A stretch of DNA of 21,620 bases. Source: Jejubacter sp036620675 (GTDB lineage: Bacteria > Pseudomonadota > Gammaproteobacteria > Enterobacterales > Enterobacteriaceae). Position numbers and translations under genes: made by a program. The notes beneath the pieces were generated by a model. That model ran no database searches. It was not told the origin of the DNA and saw nothing but the letters and a program-made list of their open reading frames with translations. Positions 1 to 9,102 of this stretch are shown here, in pieces. Position 1 is the first letter of the stretch; every line of letters begins with the position of its first letter. The stretch lies in assembly GCA_036620675.1 (NCBI GenBank), contig JAZHEE010000051.1. One strand, written 5' to 3'.

Positions 1-160
1 GATGGCGACTCTTGCCCGTTCCGAAAAGCCCGGAGTGATAAGCGAAGGGGCCCCGAAGGGCGTTTTTTACCGCCGGGAAGCCAGGGTCGCCAGGGGAGCG
101 GCGACTGAGCCCCCTGGCCCGTTCACCCGTGGTGGATTAACAGAGAAGCAGTGACGCAAA
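1..160. other. Unassigned GC-rich segment with stem-loops
   Basis: I see no credible gene here. There is a short hairpin, GCCC-CGAA-GGGC at 50-61, followed by G and six T (63-68), which resembles a small intrinsic terminator for a plus-strand gene ending outside the window. A second stem pairs GCCAGGGG (89-96) with CCCCTGGC (111-118). The first frame is open for about 35 codons from the window edge before a TGA, but the peptide is Gly/Arg-rich and I do not recognise it. Confidence 0.35.
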
Positions 161-731
161 GTGAACGGAACAGCCGCCGCATCATTATATTCTGCCGGTT
201 TTGTTCTGAAACCGGGCGCCGGAGTTGCCTGTCACCCTCACCCCGGCCCTCTCCCGAAACGGGAGAGGGAGTTTCCCGGCAATGAGCGGAACAGCCCGCC
301 GCATCATCATATTCTGCCGCTTTTATTCTGAAACCGGGCGCCGAAGCTGCCTGTCACCCTCACCCCGGCCCTCTCCCGAAACGGGAGAGGGAGTTTCCCG
401 GCAATGAGCGGAACAGCCCACCGCATCATCATATTCTGCCGCTTCTGTTCTGAAACAGGGCGCCGGAGCCGTCTATCACCCTCACGCCGGAACGTACACC
501 CTGAAGGGAGAGGGAGTTTCCCGGCAATGAACGGAACAGCCCACCACATCGACATATTCCGCCGCTTCTGTTCTGAAACCGGGCGCCGAAGCTGCCTGTC
601 ACCCTCACGCCGGAACTTACACCCTGAAGGGAGAGGGAGTTTCCCGGCAATGAACGGAACAGCCCGCCGCATCGACATATTCCGCCGCTTTGATTCTGAA
701 ACAGGGCGCCGTAGCCGCCTGTCACCCTCAC
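161..731. repeat. Tandem array of 122-123 bp intergenic repeats (about 4.7 copies)
   Basis: A unit running from GAACGGAACAGCC or GAGCGGAACAGCC to the GTCACCCTCAC block recurs with the block starting at about 231, 353, 475, 598 and 721, giving spacings of 122, 122, 123 and 123. The first two copies carry a palindrome: CCCTCTCCCG, three A, then CGGGAGAGGG (247-269 and 369-391). The next two have a diverged left arm (GCCGGAACGTACACCCTGAA or a close variant) and lose the long stem. The final copy is cut after CACCCTCAC at 731. The composition fits an intergenic palindromic repeat family common in proteobacteria. Long open frames across it on both strands are by-products of the repeat. Confidence 0.8.
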
Positions 732-797
732 GAGATTATTGCGGCTCTGGGCCTGCTGGTTACCGGAATTTAATCTGCCAGATACTTCCTCTGATTA

Positions 798-1736
798 TCA
801 GGAAAGATGAGTCTGACCGTCCGGCGCCCGGGGCGCGCGCTGGCGGGTGGCGAAGAAGATAGCCAGCAGCGATATCACCACGGTGACCGCCATATACCAG
901 GCCACCGGAGTCCAGTCACCACCGGAGCTGGCCAGCAGTCCTGTCGCGATAAGCGGCGCGGTGCCGCCAGCCAGTGCGGCACCCAACTGGTAGCCCAGGG
1001 TGATGCCGGTGTAGCGCACGCTGGCGTGGAAAATCTCTGAACACAGGGTGCCAAGCACCGCCGTGACCGGTGCCCAAAGGATGCCGAAAGCAATCACCGT
1101 CGCCAGCATAATCCCCCAGGTAGTGCCGGTATCCAGCAGCATAAACCAGGGAACGATAAATAACCCCATCAGCACCACGCCGGTGGTATAGGTGCGCTTA
1201 CGGCCTATCTTGTCGGAAAGCAGCCCCATTAGCGGGATCATGATAGTGGCAATCAGCGCCCCCAGGGTGACCGATTCCAGCGCCTGGGATTTCTGGTAGC
1301 TCAGGGTGCTGGTGGCGTAACTGACCACAAAGGTTGAAAAAATATAGAAGGGGGCGGTTTCCACCACTTTAAGCCCTGCGGCAATCAGCACTTCGCGCCA
1401 GTGGTGTTGCAGGGTGACGCGCAGCGGTGCTTTACTGACCTGGCCGCTGCGCTTCAGGTTCTTAAAGTCCGGGGTTTCGTCGATATCCTTACGGATCCAC
1501 AGTCCCAGAATCACCAGTACCGAACTCATCAGGAACGGAATACGCCAGCCCCAGCTCAGGAACTGCGCTTCGTTAAACATCGTCATCAGCGAAACGATAA
1601 AAGTTGCCATCAGCATCCCGATAGTCACTCCCGCCTGGGGAATGCTGCCAAAAAAGCCTTTGCGCTTTTCCGGCGCATATTCATAGGCCAGCAGCAGGGC
1701 GCCTCCCCATTCGCCGCCAATGCCCAGCCCCTGGAT
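798..1736 (-). pseudogene. MFS (MHS family) transporter, C-terminal part, split by Tn3-type insertion
   Basis: This is the C-terminal two thirds of a major facilitator transporter of the metabolite:H+ symporter type (relatives of ShiA, YhjE and ProP), an inner-membrane proton-coupled carrier of small organic acids or similar solutes. The reading frame enters from the transposon edge as IQGLGIGGEWGGA, the typical MHS segment after helix 4, and continues through SWGWRIPF, the cytoplasmic loop DKIGRKR and the last helices to a TGA at 798-800. Joined to the N-terminal part at 9141-9526, counting the 5 bp duplication once, it gives 1320 bp with no frameshift, so 439 residues, which is normal for the family. 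The substrate cannot be told. The split gene is presumably inactive. Confidence 0.88.
1732..1736. repeat. Target site duplication, left copy (TGGAT)
   Basis: TGGAT lies immediately outside the left terminal inverted repeat and is repeated exactly at 9141-9145 outside the right one. Five base pairs is the standard duplication length for Tn3-family transposition. Confidence 0.95.
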
Positions 1737-1774
1737 GGGGTCTGACGCTCAGTGGAACGAAAACTCACGTTAAG
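1737..1774 (+). repeat. Tn3-type terminal inverted repeat, left (tnpA side)
   Basis: This 38 bp end begins GGGGTCTGACGCTCAGTGG and finishes ACTCACGTTAAG, the recognised Tn3 terminal repeat. It overlaps the tnpA stop codon (TTA at 1770-1772 on the plus strand), as in Tn3 itself. It is the binding and cleavage site for TnpA. Confidence 0.97.
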
Positions 1775-4700
1775 CAATGTTTTCTTCCTCTGACGCCTCT
1801 TTTAATGGCCGCAAATGTCCTTTTGTCACCAGTTCTGCCAGTGTGAAGGAATAATGGCCGAGCATATTGATGTGTCCGTGGCAAAGTGGTGATAGACGTG
1901 CGATATCTTCATCATTCACGGTTTCACCCTGTTCCCGAAGATGATCCAGGGCAGCCTGCATATAAATAGTGTTCCATAATACGACGGCGTTAGTCACCAG
2001 GCCCAGTGCTCCCAGTTGATCTTCCTGACCGTCGGTATATCGCTTTCTTATCTCCCCTTTCTGTCCGTGGCAGATCGCTCTGGCAACCGCATGGCGGCTT
2101 TCTCCCCGGTTAAGCTGGGTCAGAATGCGTCTTCGGTAATCTTCATCATCAATATAATTAAGCAGATACAGCGTTTTGTTAATGCGCCCCACTTCAATGA
2201 TCGCCTGAGTCAGTCCGGAAGGGCGCTCACTCTTCAGTAACGAGCGAACCAGCACCGAAGCCTGCACCTTGCCCAACTTCAGGGAGCCTGCGGCCCGGAT
2301 CATTTCGTCCCACTGAAGGACTATTTTTCGGGGATCTGACTGCCCTCTGGCAATATCATTCAGTACGCCATAATCGGCGTCATTGTCCATGCGCCAGAAA
2401 ACCGAAGCTCCGGCATCAGCCAGGCGCGGGGAAAACTGGTACCCCAGCAGCCAGAAAAGGCCAAAGACAAGATCGCTGGCCCCTGCGGTATCAGTCATAA
2501 CTTCGGAGGGATTTAGCCCGGTCTCCTGTTCCAGAAGGCCTTCCAGCACAAAGATTGAGTCCCTCAGTGTCCCCGGTATGACGATGCTATGAAAACCGGA
2601 ATACTGATCGGATATAAAGTTGTACCAGGTGATCCCCCTATTATGGCCAAAGTATTTGCGGTTCGGTCCGGCATTGATTGTTCTGACTGGCGTAACAAAT
2701 CGCATTCCGTCTGCAGAGGCCACTTCTCCACCACCACCCCAGACCTGTGCCAGTGGCAGCGTTGCCTGAAAATCAACGAGCCTGGCATTTGCACTGGTGA
2801 TAGTTTCAGCCCGCAGGTAGTTTGCTTTTGTCCAGTTCAGCCGGTGTCGGGTCAGGGCAGGAATATTTGACCGTATCAGGGGTTCCAGACCGATATTGCA
2901 GGCCTCGGCCATCAGTACGGCGCTGATGCTGACGGGCAGATCGTCAACCCTGGCGCTGGCTTCGCTGGCGTGGAAAAACTCATCAGCAAATCCGGTATGG
3001 GCATTGATTTCGAGCAACAGCTCTGTCAAATCCACAGTCGGGAGCAAATCACTGACCTGTTTGCTCAGTCGCTTCAGACTGTCCGGCTCGTCAAGACTGG
3101 CGAGGGGAGAAATTGTCAGCCTGGGCTTTGGGCCTGAAATATCAAGCTGGACCGCTTCGTTTTCGCCAAGGCGTGCGGCAACCTGCCTGTAACAGGAGTC
3201 CAGCTGAAGACCCAGCGATTTTATTGCGTCCTGTGGATTCATCGGGTGACCCAGAGAACGATAAACTTTAATCCGGTTTGCCTGCCAGTCTGCACCCTGT
3301 AGTAATTTTTCGCGGGGATCTCCCCACCGGCTACTGCCGGTGACGTAGACATCCCGCCGCCTCAGGCTGTCCTGCAGTTTACTGAGAAAGCACAGCGTGT
3401 ATCCCCTTCGGGTGATATGTTTTTCCTTATTAACCACCAGTCGTTTCCATGGACGGCTAATGATTTCCGTTGGTGCATCATCAAAATACTGCCGCCGTGA
3501 GCTAAACTCGCGGCTGAGGTAATCGCAAGCATTCAGGGTGGTGCTCCCGGCGGGAGCTGCTGAAAATTTAACGGTATTCAGCAGACGGGGCAGGAAACGA
3601 CGAACCCGTCCGTACTGCTCCACCATTTCATCATGAAAGTTATCGTCTGAGGGGCGGGCAATTCCGCGGACAAGTGCGATGATGTCGGCCAGTTTTTGCC
3701 TGGGGATGTGGCTGAACACCTCAGCCCGGATTGATTCGTCCGGCGTTTCCTCTTTCAGCAGGTACGAACATGCGCTGGCGAGCGCCAGTGCTGATTTATC
3801 CAGATCCTTCAGCGATCGGAGCCGTTTTTTCTGCCCAATCTTTCTGGCGTCACGGATAATAACAGCCAGCATGGCATCCAGAACGTCCAGTGCATCATCC
3901 AACGCCAGCGTCTCCCATGCAAGGACAAAGGCAACCAGTATCGCTGTCCTTTTCTGCGGGGCCATCCTGGCGATATTGAACACCGAAGTCATTCCCGCAT
4001 AACGAGCGAGATTTTTCAGACGTACAGCCGGGATCGCACTCAGATTATCAATATGAAGGCCAAAATCGCTCAGCGTTTTCCAGCGATCAATTGCTTCATT
4101 AAACGCCGGGCCGCTGATGGTGACCGGGCCTTTCTTCAGTGATTCCAGCAAAGACAGGCGGCCGGAATCAGCGGGTCCCAGCAGCGTCTCCAGTTGCGAA
4201 CGCTGCACGGCAGACGGAATCATTGCCAGCCTGTTCCACAGGCGCAGCGTTGCCTTTTCCCTTACCTCTGAAATCAGTCGGGTCAGCGTAGTCGTGCCGG
4301 GGAGAATAATCCTGTGCTGCATCAGCCATCCTGTCGCCAGGTCGAAAAGCAGCCCCGGACGTTCGTTGCTTATCCAGCTCCGGGTATATAAAAGACGGGT
4401 AAGACGAAAAGTCCAGGGCCAGGCAAATTCGCGATAATCATAATGCTGACGTATCAGCGCGGCATGCTCACGACGGGTATTTTCTCTCTGGCCGTATTCT
4501 GCCAGCACGGTGATATCATGGATGGCGAGCTGTCTGGCGATAAAATGCCGGACGCCGGAAGGGATATGATTCATATCGGTGAGGAAGGTGCCCAGAAAAC
4601 GGACGCATCCAATTTGCAGAGCAATGCCCAGACGATTGTGATCACCTCTGCTTTTTCCGATAAATTCCTTGTCTGCTTCATCAAGGTGAAAATATCGTGC

Positions 4701-4778
4701 CAACTGAAGCTCATCTGGTTCACCGGTGAATCGGCCATAGCTTTCAGTCTGCTCAGTGGTCAGAAAATCAACGGGCAT
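1770..4778 (-). CDS. tnpA: Tn3-family transposase TnpA
   Basis: TnpA is the DDE-type transposase that cuts and joins the 38 bp ends in replicative transposition, forming cointegrates. The product has 1002 residues, the Tn3 length. The start at 4778 gives MPVDFLTTEQTES, the Tn3 N-terminus, and has a strong GGGAGG ribosome site. The frame is open 55 codons further upstream, but that part runs across res and is not coding. By counting, the catalytic acidic residues fall at about D690 (in SADGMRF), D763 (in MTDTAGAS) and E893 (in LNRGESRH). From memory the sequence is very close to Tn3 TnpA but not identical; it has one extra Gly before EVASADG. Nothing suggests inactivation. It is transcribed divergently from tnpR across res, where resolvase normally represses both genes. 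Confidence 0.97.
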   Translation of the reverse strand: MPVDFLTTEQTESYGRFTGEPDELQLARYFHLDEADKEFIGKSRGDHNRLGIALQIGCVRFLGTFLTDMNHIPSGVRHFIARQLAIHDITVLAEYGQRENTRREHAALIRQHYDYREFAWPWTFRLTRLLYTRSWISNERPGLLFDLATGWLMQHRIILPGTTTLTRLISEVREKATLRLWNRLAMIPSAVQRSQLETLLGPADSGRLSLLESLKKGPVTISGPAFNEAIDRWKTLSDFGLHIDNLSAIPAVRLKNLARYAGMTSVFNIARMAPQKRTAILVAFVLAWETLALDDALDVLDAMLAVIIRDARKIGQKKRLRSLKDLDKSALALASACSYLLKEETPDESIRAEVFSHIPRQKLADIIALVRGIARPSDDNFHDEMVEQYGRVRRFLPRLLNTVKFSAAPAGSTTLNACDYLSREFSSRRQYFDDAPTEIISRPWKRLVVNKEKHITRRGYTLCFLSKLQDSLRRRDVYVTGSSRWGDPREKLLQGADWQANRIKVYRSLGHPMNPQDAIKSLGLQLDSCYRQVAARLGENEAVQLDISGPKPRLTISPLASLDEPDSLKRLSKQVSDLLPTVDLTELLLEINAHTGFADEFFHASEASARVDDLPVSISAVLMAEACNIGLEPLIRSNIPALTRHRLNWTKANYLRAETITSANARLVDFQATLPLAQVWGGGGEVASADGMRFVTPVRTINAGPNRKYFGHNRGITWYNFISDQYSGFHSIVIPGTLRDSIFVLEGLLEQETGLNPSEVMTDTAGASDLVFGLFWLLGYQFSPRLADAGASVFWRMDNDADYGVLNDIARGQSDPRKIVLQWDEMIRAAGSLKLGKVQASVLVRSLLKSERPSGLTQAIIEVGRINKTLYLLNYIDDEDYRRRILTQLNRGESRHAVARAICHGQKGEIRKRYTDGQEDQLGALGLVTNAVVLWNTIYMQAALDHLREQGETVNDEDIARLSPLCHGHINMLGHYSFTLAELVTKGHLRPLKEASEEENIA

Positions 4779-4822
4779 ATCGGCCTCCCTGCCTGACGGG
4801 CATTTAGTAACATTTTTGCAAC

Positions 4823-4936
4823 CGTCCGAAATATTATAAATTACCAGACACATGAAAACAGTGTCGTTTTTGTGTCTATTAAATCGATTTTTTGTTATAA
4901 CAGACACAGGTTGTCCGATATTTGATTTAGGATACA
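4823..4936. promoter_or_regulatory. res site (resolution site I, II, III) and tnpA/tnpR divergent control region
   Basis: The space between tnpA and tnpR contains three resolvase-type sites in the Tn3 arrangement. Site I is 4823-4850 (starts CGTCCGAAATATTATAAATT), with the central TTATAA crossover region. Site II is about 4872-4907, with inverted GTGTCT and AGACAC ends. Site III is about 4912-4936, starting TGTCCGATATTTGATTTAGG. In Tn3 the TnpR dimers bind here both to resolve cointegrates at site I and to repress the two divergent promoters. Boundaries were set by comparison with the remembered Tn3 res. Confidence 0.88.
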
Positions 4937-4941
4937 TTTCC

Positions 4942-5502
4942 ATGCGACTTTTTGGTTACGCACGAGTATCAACCAGTCAACAGTCTCTCGATATTCAAAT
5001 CAGAGCGCTCAAAGATGCAGGGGTAAAAGCTAACCGCATCTTTACCGATAAGGCATCCGGTAGTTCAACCGATCGGGAAGGACTGGATCTGCTGCGTATG
5101 AAGGTGGAGGAAGGCGACGTCATTCTGGTGAAGAAACTTGACCGTCTAGGCCGCGATACCGCAGATATGATCCAGCTGATAAAAGAATTTGACGCCCAGG
5201 GTGTAGCTGTCCGGTTTATTGATGACGGGATCAGCACTGACGGGGAAATGGGAAAAATGGTGGTTACTATCCTGTCCGCCGTTGCACAGGCCGAGCGCTG
5301 CCGAATACTGGAACGCACCAATGAAGGCCGTCAGGAAGCCAGGCTGAAAGGTATCAAATTTGGACGCAAGCGCACCGTGGACAGGAACGTCGTGCTGGCG
5401 CTTTACCAGAAAGGTAATGGTGCAACGGAAATAGCCAGGCAGCTCAGCATTGCCCGTTCCACGGTTTATAAAATACTGGAAGACGAGACTGTCGCAGCGT
5501 AA
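4942..5502 (+). CDS. tnpR: Tn3-family resolvase TnpR (serine recombinase)
   Basis: TnpR is a small serine recombinase that resolves transposition cointegrates at res and represses tnpA and tnpR. The ATG at 4942 starts MRLFGYARVSTSQQSL, the Tn3 TnpR N-terminus, and places the catalytic Ser at position 10. An upstream in-frame ATG at 4852 would run through res sites II and III and is not the start. The product has 186 residues, close to the 185 of Tn3. Resolvase motifs are visible: KLDRLGRDTADM, the AQAERCRILERTNEGRQEA region, and a C-terminal helix-turn-helix (GNGATEIARQLSIARSTVYK). All look intact. Confidence 0.97.
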   Translation: MRLFGYARVSTSQQSLDIQIRALKDAGVKANRIFTDKASGSSTDREGLDLLRMKVEEGDVILVKKLDRLGRDTADMIQLIKEFDAQGVAVRFIDDGISTDGEMGKMVVTILSAVAQAERCRILERTNEGRQEARLKGIKFGRKRTVDRNVVLALYQKGNGATEIARQLSIARSTVYKILEDETVAA

Positions 5503-5629
5503 AGTCACCTGTTTTTATAAATTATCAAGTCGTATTGATAGTTATTATATTTGTTTGTGATTTATTGAGGTCAGATATGAAGTTATATTGACGTAGGAAA
5601 TTACTTTCTTTCACACAAGGATGGTTGAT
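5503..5629 (+). promoter_or_regulatory. AT-rich leader and probable promoter of the transposon cargo gene
   Basis: These 127 bp between tnpR and the cargo gene are much richer in A and T than the flanks (for example ATTATATTTG). They include possible -35 elements TTGATA (5537-5542) and TTGACG near 5589, and the ribosome site AAGGA (5617-5621). I cannot assign a single promoter with confidence. Either the gene has its own promoter here or it is read through from tnpR. Confidence 0.4.
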
Positions 5630-8600
5630 ATGAAAAAGCTTTTCATGACGGCTGCGTTAACCGGTTTATTAGCCAGTAATAATTCATATGCCGGAGAAAG
5701 CTATCTGGTCTATAGCCCGCAAAATATTGCTGTATTTCAGGTGCGTTTCTTTGATGTTGGCGACGGCCCGTTTATGCCTGATTGGCCGCAACCTTTTGAG
5801 TCAACCTGGGATCTGGGTCAGCAGCAGAAAGAAAAAATACTCGATGCCATGCGTTACTGGGCTGAAGTTATCACCCCCAGACCAGGGCAATTGCCCGCCA
5901 TTATCAATGTCGGTACGTTTAATGACGAGAATGCCGCTGGTTCCAGCGATTCAGTTACCGCTGGCATTATAAGTCTGACGCAGTTGCAGGGAGCGTTGAA
6001 CGGCATTGATACCGGAGAGCTGACCTTCGGCTCTCATGCCCAATTCATCATGGGCAAACTGGATTTTGACGACATTCCCTATGTGCCTGCGCAATTGCCG
6101 CGTACCGGAAAGACGGATTTGGTCAGCGTCGCTGTTCATGAGCTGGCCCATGGCCTGGGCATCTCCAATATGGTTACCGACCTGCAGGGTAGCGGTACAT
6201 TCACCCCGGCCTTCGATACTCAGCCTTTTGGCTCCTGGACCAGCCATCTACGGGATGATCATGGCAATCCTGCCCGGCCAGGGCAGGTAATACTGTGTAA
6301 TGGATGCAATAACCAATGGGATCCGCAAGGCTTTGATGTACGGCTCGATAAAGGCTATTTCACCGGTAGACAGGTAGATGAAGTGCTCGCAGGTGCCATG
6401 CCTGGCGTACCGGTGAAAATGTTGGGAGACGACGGTTCGGTCGATGATAATTACATGAGCCATATAGAGCTGAAGAACAGCATGATGAGCCACCAAAACT
6501 ACCGCAATTACACAACTTTTATGGAAGCGGAACTGGCGTTGCTGCAGGACATGGGGTATCAGATTGACCGACGTAACTTTTTCGGTTTTTCGCTGTATGG
6601 CAACGGGCAAACTCTTCTTAACCGCAATGGATATTTTCAGCGTAATCAGCAGGCAGATGGCTATCTGGCCGGGCAATATAATACCGCTAATCTGGGGGTT
6701 GGCCTGCATGTATATGGCAGTAATAACCATATTTTTCAGCAAGCGGACCTGTTGACATCAGGGGCCGGCGGCGCGGGTATCCGTATAGATGGGCAAAATA
6801 ACGCCCTGAGCATCGAACCTGGAATACGGGTATACGCCGATGGCGTAAATGGCCGTGGGGTGATGTTTGCCTACGGTAAAGAGCACAACCTTACTCAACG
6901 CGGCGATGTTCAGGCACTGGGCGCCAGTGGCGTCGCTATCAGTTTTGATTTTGGCAATAACCTGCTGGGTAACGAAGTGGACTATCGTGGATCCTGGCTT
7001 CATATCGTGGACGGATATTACGATACATTATTACCCGAGCTGCAGGGAGCCCTGGTGGATAATGCCGACATCAGCGGACGTGTTGCCGGTAAAGGCGCGG
7101 CGATTTATATTTCACCGAATTCGCTGGTCGGTAATATAAATATATTATCGGGTGCCAGGCTGGAAGGTGATATTTATTCGGACTACGCTCAGCGGGACGC
7201 CTATGGCCAACAGCGGTTAACACAGCTTACCTTCGGTCGGAAGGCCAGTGCGGATGGGCAGGCGACGGAAGCCGCCGATTCTGATTTCAGCTTTACTTAC
7301 CGCGGAAACATTGAAGGTATCAATAATCTGGCACTGGACGCGCACGGAGGGAAAACCTCGCTAAATGGCAATTTTCAGATTTACAGCATGAATATCTCGC
7401 CAGGTGCCACCCTATCCGGCAACGGCAGCTACACCCTTAATGAGGAAGGCCGCTTTGTAAATAACGGGATCCTTGCGCCGGGTAATTCACTTGGGCAAAT
7501 CAATATCTCAGGTGCTTATCAGCAGGGGGATACCGGGCAGTTGGTGTTGGAAGTCGACGGGCGCGGCAGGCATGATACTTTGCGAGTGGACGGCCACGCA
7601 CAATTTGACGGTCAACTGACGTTTGCACCGCAGCCGGACTGGTACGCAACAAACTGGCGTCTGAATTCGCGAGATTTGCTAAAAACAGACTCTTACAGCG
7701 GCAAGTTCAGTGCGGTGAACAGCGTGCTCCGCTCTCCCACGCTAACGCTGCAGACAACGCCTCAGGGAAATAATGGCTGGCAGCTCTCAATGCTGCGCGC
7801 TTCAAACGCGTACAGCCAGTATGCGCAAGACGCCAATGCGCGGCAGGTAGGGCAGGCGCTGGATAAAATTGTGGCAGATGCTAAGCCGGATATACAACCG
7901 CTGTACCGTACTCTGGATTTCTCAGCCGCTGATGGCGGGAGTATCAGCCATGCCTTGCCGCAGCTTTCTGCGGGCGCCTACAGCGCCATGTTCGCAAGTT
8001 CCCTTCAACGTGAACAACAGATAGCGCGGATCATTGGCGGGCCTAAGCCTGCTTTAATGCCTAAACAACTGGCGGAAGGCGAATGGCGCAGCTTTGCCAT
8101 CCCCTTTGGCGGCGGCTTCTGGCAACAGCGCCAGGGGGACAGTGTAGGGTACGACGCCAGCAGTTATGGCATGGTGTTCGGTGCTGAAAAACAAAACGAC
8201 CAGAATTACAACTGGATTTATGGTTTTCATGGTGCGGTCAGCGGCCAGTCGGTGACGGTGAAATCACCAGAAACCGCGACCGGGAAAACCACTGCTTTCG
8301 ATCTGGGTGTTCATGCCCGTTACGGCGCTGAAAGGTTCGAAGGGATGTATTTATTCGGCACTGGCCGATTGGGTATTGAAGACAGCTGGATGGATAGAAA
8401 CATTCATGTAGAAACTTACGGAGCAAATCACCATGCCACCTGGACCGGACTGACAGGCTCTGTTACGGCCGGCGGGGGGTATCGTTGGGCGCTGAATGAT
8501 AATATGAACGCCGGACCGGTAACGTCATTAAATTACACCACATTACATCGTCCTGCCGTGAAGGAAAGCGGCAATGACGGCAGCCGACTGATGCTGGGTT

Positions 8601-8938
8601 CGGAGACCTTCGATTCTCTGAGATCAAGTATCGGGGTAAATAGTAACTGGAATGTACCGCTCGCTTCAGGGGCGTCGATCGCAGCTGAGCTGCAGCTTAC
8701 CTGGGATCACGAACTTCTGGATGGCAATGTAGAGCAACAAGCCTCTTTCGCCAACTATCACAGCACATCGTTTAGTTCCAGGAATCAGGTTACTGGCCGT
8801 GACGCACTGGGGGTTAAGGCAGGAATGAGCTATAAAATCAACACTGATGTCGAATTGGGCATCGGGGTTGAAAGCGAAATGTTTCGTTCTGGCTATGACG
8901 CGATCGCAGGTAATCTTTCAGCCACCTGGCGTTTCTGA
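5630..8938 (+). CDS. Autotransporter with zinc-metalloprotease-like passenger domain (Tn cargo)
   Basis: This 1102-residue type Va autotransporter is predicted to be exported by Sec, inserted in the outer membrane and to show its passenger outside the cell. A signal peptide (1-21, ending NSYA) is followed by a protease-like domain with HELAHGLGISN (H170, E171, H174). Downstream, SHIELKNSMM supplies a possible third zinc ligand, H278, and a Met-turn, M285/286; this spacing recalls leishmanolysin-type metzincins. Next come beta-solenoid-like repeats, a passenger-end module near residues 613-650 (LAPGNSLGQINISG), and a beta-barrel from about residue 817 ending ATWRF with the usual terminal aromatic. 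Start 5630 suits the AAGGA site better than the ATG at 5621, which touches it. The gene lies between tnpR and the right end of the transposon. The protease activity is inferred from motifs and the substrate is unknown. Confidence 0.88.
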   Translation: MKKLFMTAALTGLLASNNSYAGESYLVYSPQNIAVFQVRFFDVGDGPFMPDWPQPFESTWDLGQQQKEKILDAMRYWAEVITPRPGQLPAIINVGTFNDENAAGSSDSVTAGIISLTQLQGALNGIDTGELTFGSHAQFIMGKLDFDDIPYVPAQLPRTGKTDLVSVAVHELAHGLGISNMVTDLQGSGTFTPAFDTQPFGSWTSHLRDDHGNPARPGQVILCNGCNNQWDPQGFDVRLDKGYFTGRQVDEVLAGAMPGVPVKMLGDDGSVDDNYMSHIELKNSMMSHQNYRNYTTFMEAELALLQDMGYQIDRRNFFGFSLYGNGQTLLNRNGYFQRNQQADGYLAGQYNTANLGVGLHVYGSNNHIFQQADLLTSGAGGAGIRIDGQNNALSIEPGIRVYADGVNGRGVMFAYGKEHNLTQRGDVQALGASGVAISFDFGNNLLGNEVDYRGSWLHIVDGYYDTLLPELQGALVDNADISGRVAGKGAAIYISPNSLVGNINILSGARLEGDIYSDYAQRDAYGQQRLTQLTFGRKASADGQATEAADSDFSFTYRGNIEGINNLALDAHGGKTSLNGNFQIYSMNISPGATLSGNGSYTLNEEGRFVNNGILAPGNSLGQINISGAYQQGDTGQLVLEVDGRGRHDTLRVDGHAQFDGQLTFAPQPDWYATNWRLNSRDLLKTDSYSGKFSAVNSVLRSPTLTLQTTPQGNNGWQLSMLRASNAYSQYAQDANARQVGQALDKIVADAKPDIQPLYRTLDFSAADGGSISHALPQLSAGAYSAMFASSLQREQQIARIIGGPKPALMPKQLAEGEWRSFAIPFGGGFWQQRQGDSVGYDASSYGMVFGAEKQNDQNYNWIYGFHGAVSGQSVTVKSPETATGKTTAFDLGVHARYGAERFEGMYLFGTGRLGIEDSWMDRNIHVETYGANHHATWTGLTGSVTAGGGYRWALNDNMNAGPVTSLNYTTLHRPAVKESGNDGSRLMLGSETFDSLRSSIGVNSNWNVPLASGASIAAELQLTWDHELLDGNVEQQASFANYHSTSFSSRNQVTGRDALGVKAGMSYKINTDVELGIGVESEMFRSGYDAIAGNLSATWRF

Positions 8939-8960
8939 TATCTGAGGATGAAAATATAAT

Positions 8961-9005
8961 ACGGCTGGCCGTAATTAAATCCACCGCTTCCCCGGCTTTG
9001 CCGGG
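8961..9005 (+). terminator. Possible transcription stop after the autotransporter gene
   Basis: Two small inverted repeats follow the gene: ACGGC-TG-GCCGT (8961-8972) and CCCGGC-TTT-GCCGGG (8991-9005). Neither is followed by a clear T run, so termination is only a possibility. Confidence 0.3.
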
Positions 9006-9102
9006 TAATTCCAAAAGGTTTGACCTTTAAGACAGTCGCGCGAATCTGTGTTGTGTTCAAGTAGGTCTTAGAGTTTCTTTATCCTTTCTCCCAGCCAAAC
9101 CT

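Noticed and set aside
161..731. Possible CRISPR array
   Set aside because: The units are adjacent and nearly identical over their whole length, with no 30-40 bp unique spacers, and no cas genes are seen.
307..862. Open frames of 100-152 codons on both strands through the repeat array, with internally repeated peptides
   Set aside because: They arise because the repeat period is close to a multiple of three. The peptides are Arg/Ser-rich and low in complexity, and the array is intergenic in nature.
4779..4943. N-terminal extension of TnpA by 55 residues
   Set aside because: It would read across the res sites and lacks the known Tn3 start. The ATG at 4778 has a strong ribosome site and the family N-terminus.
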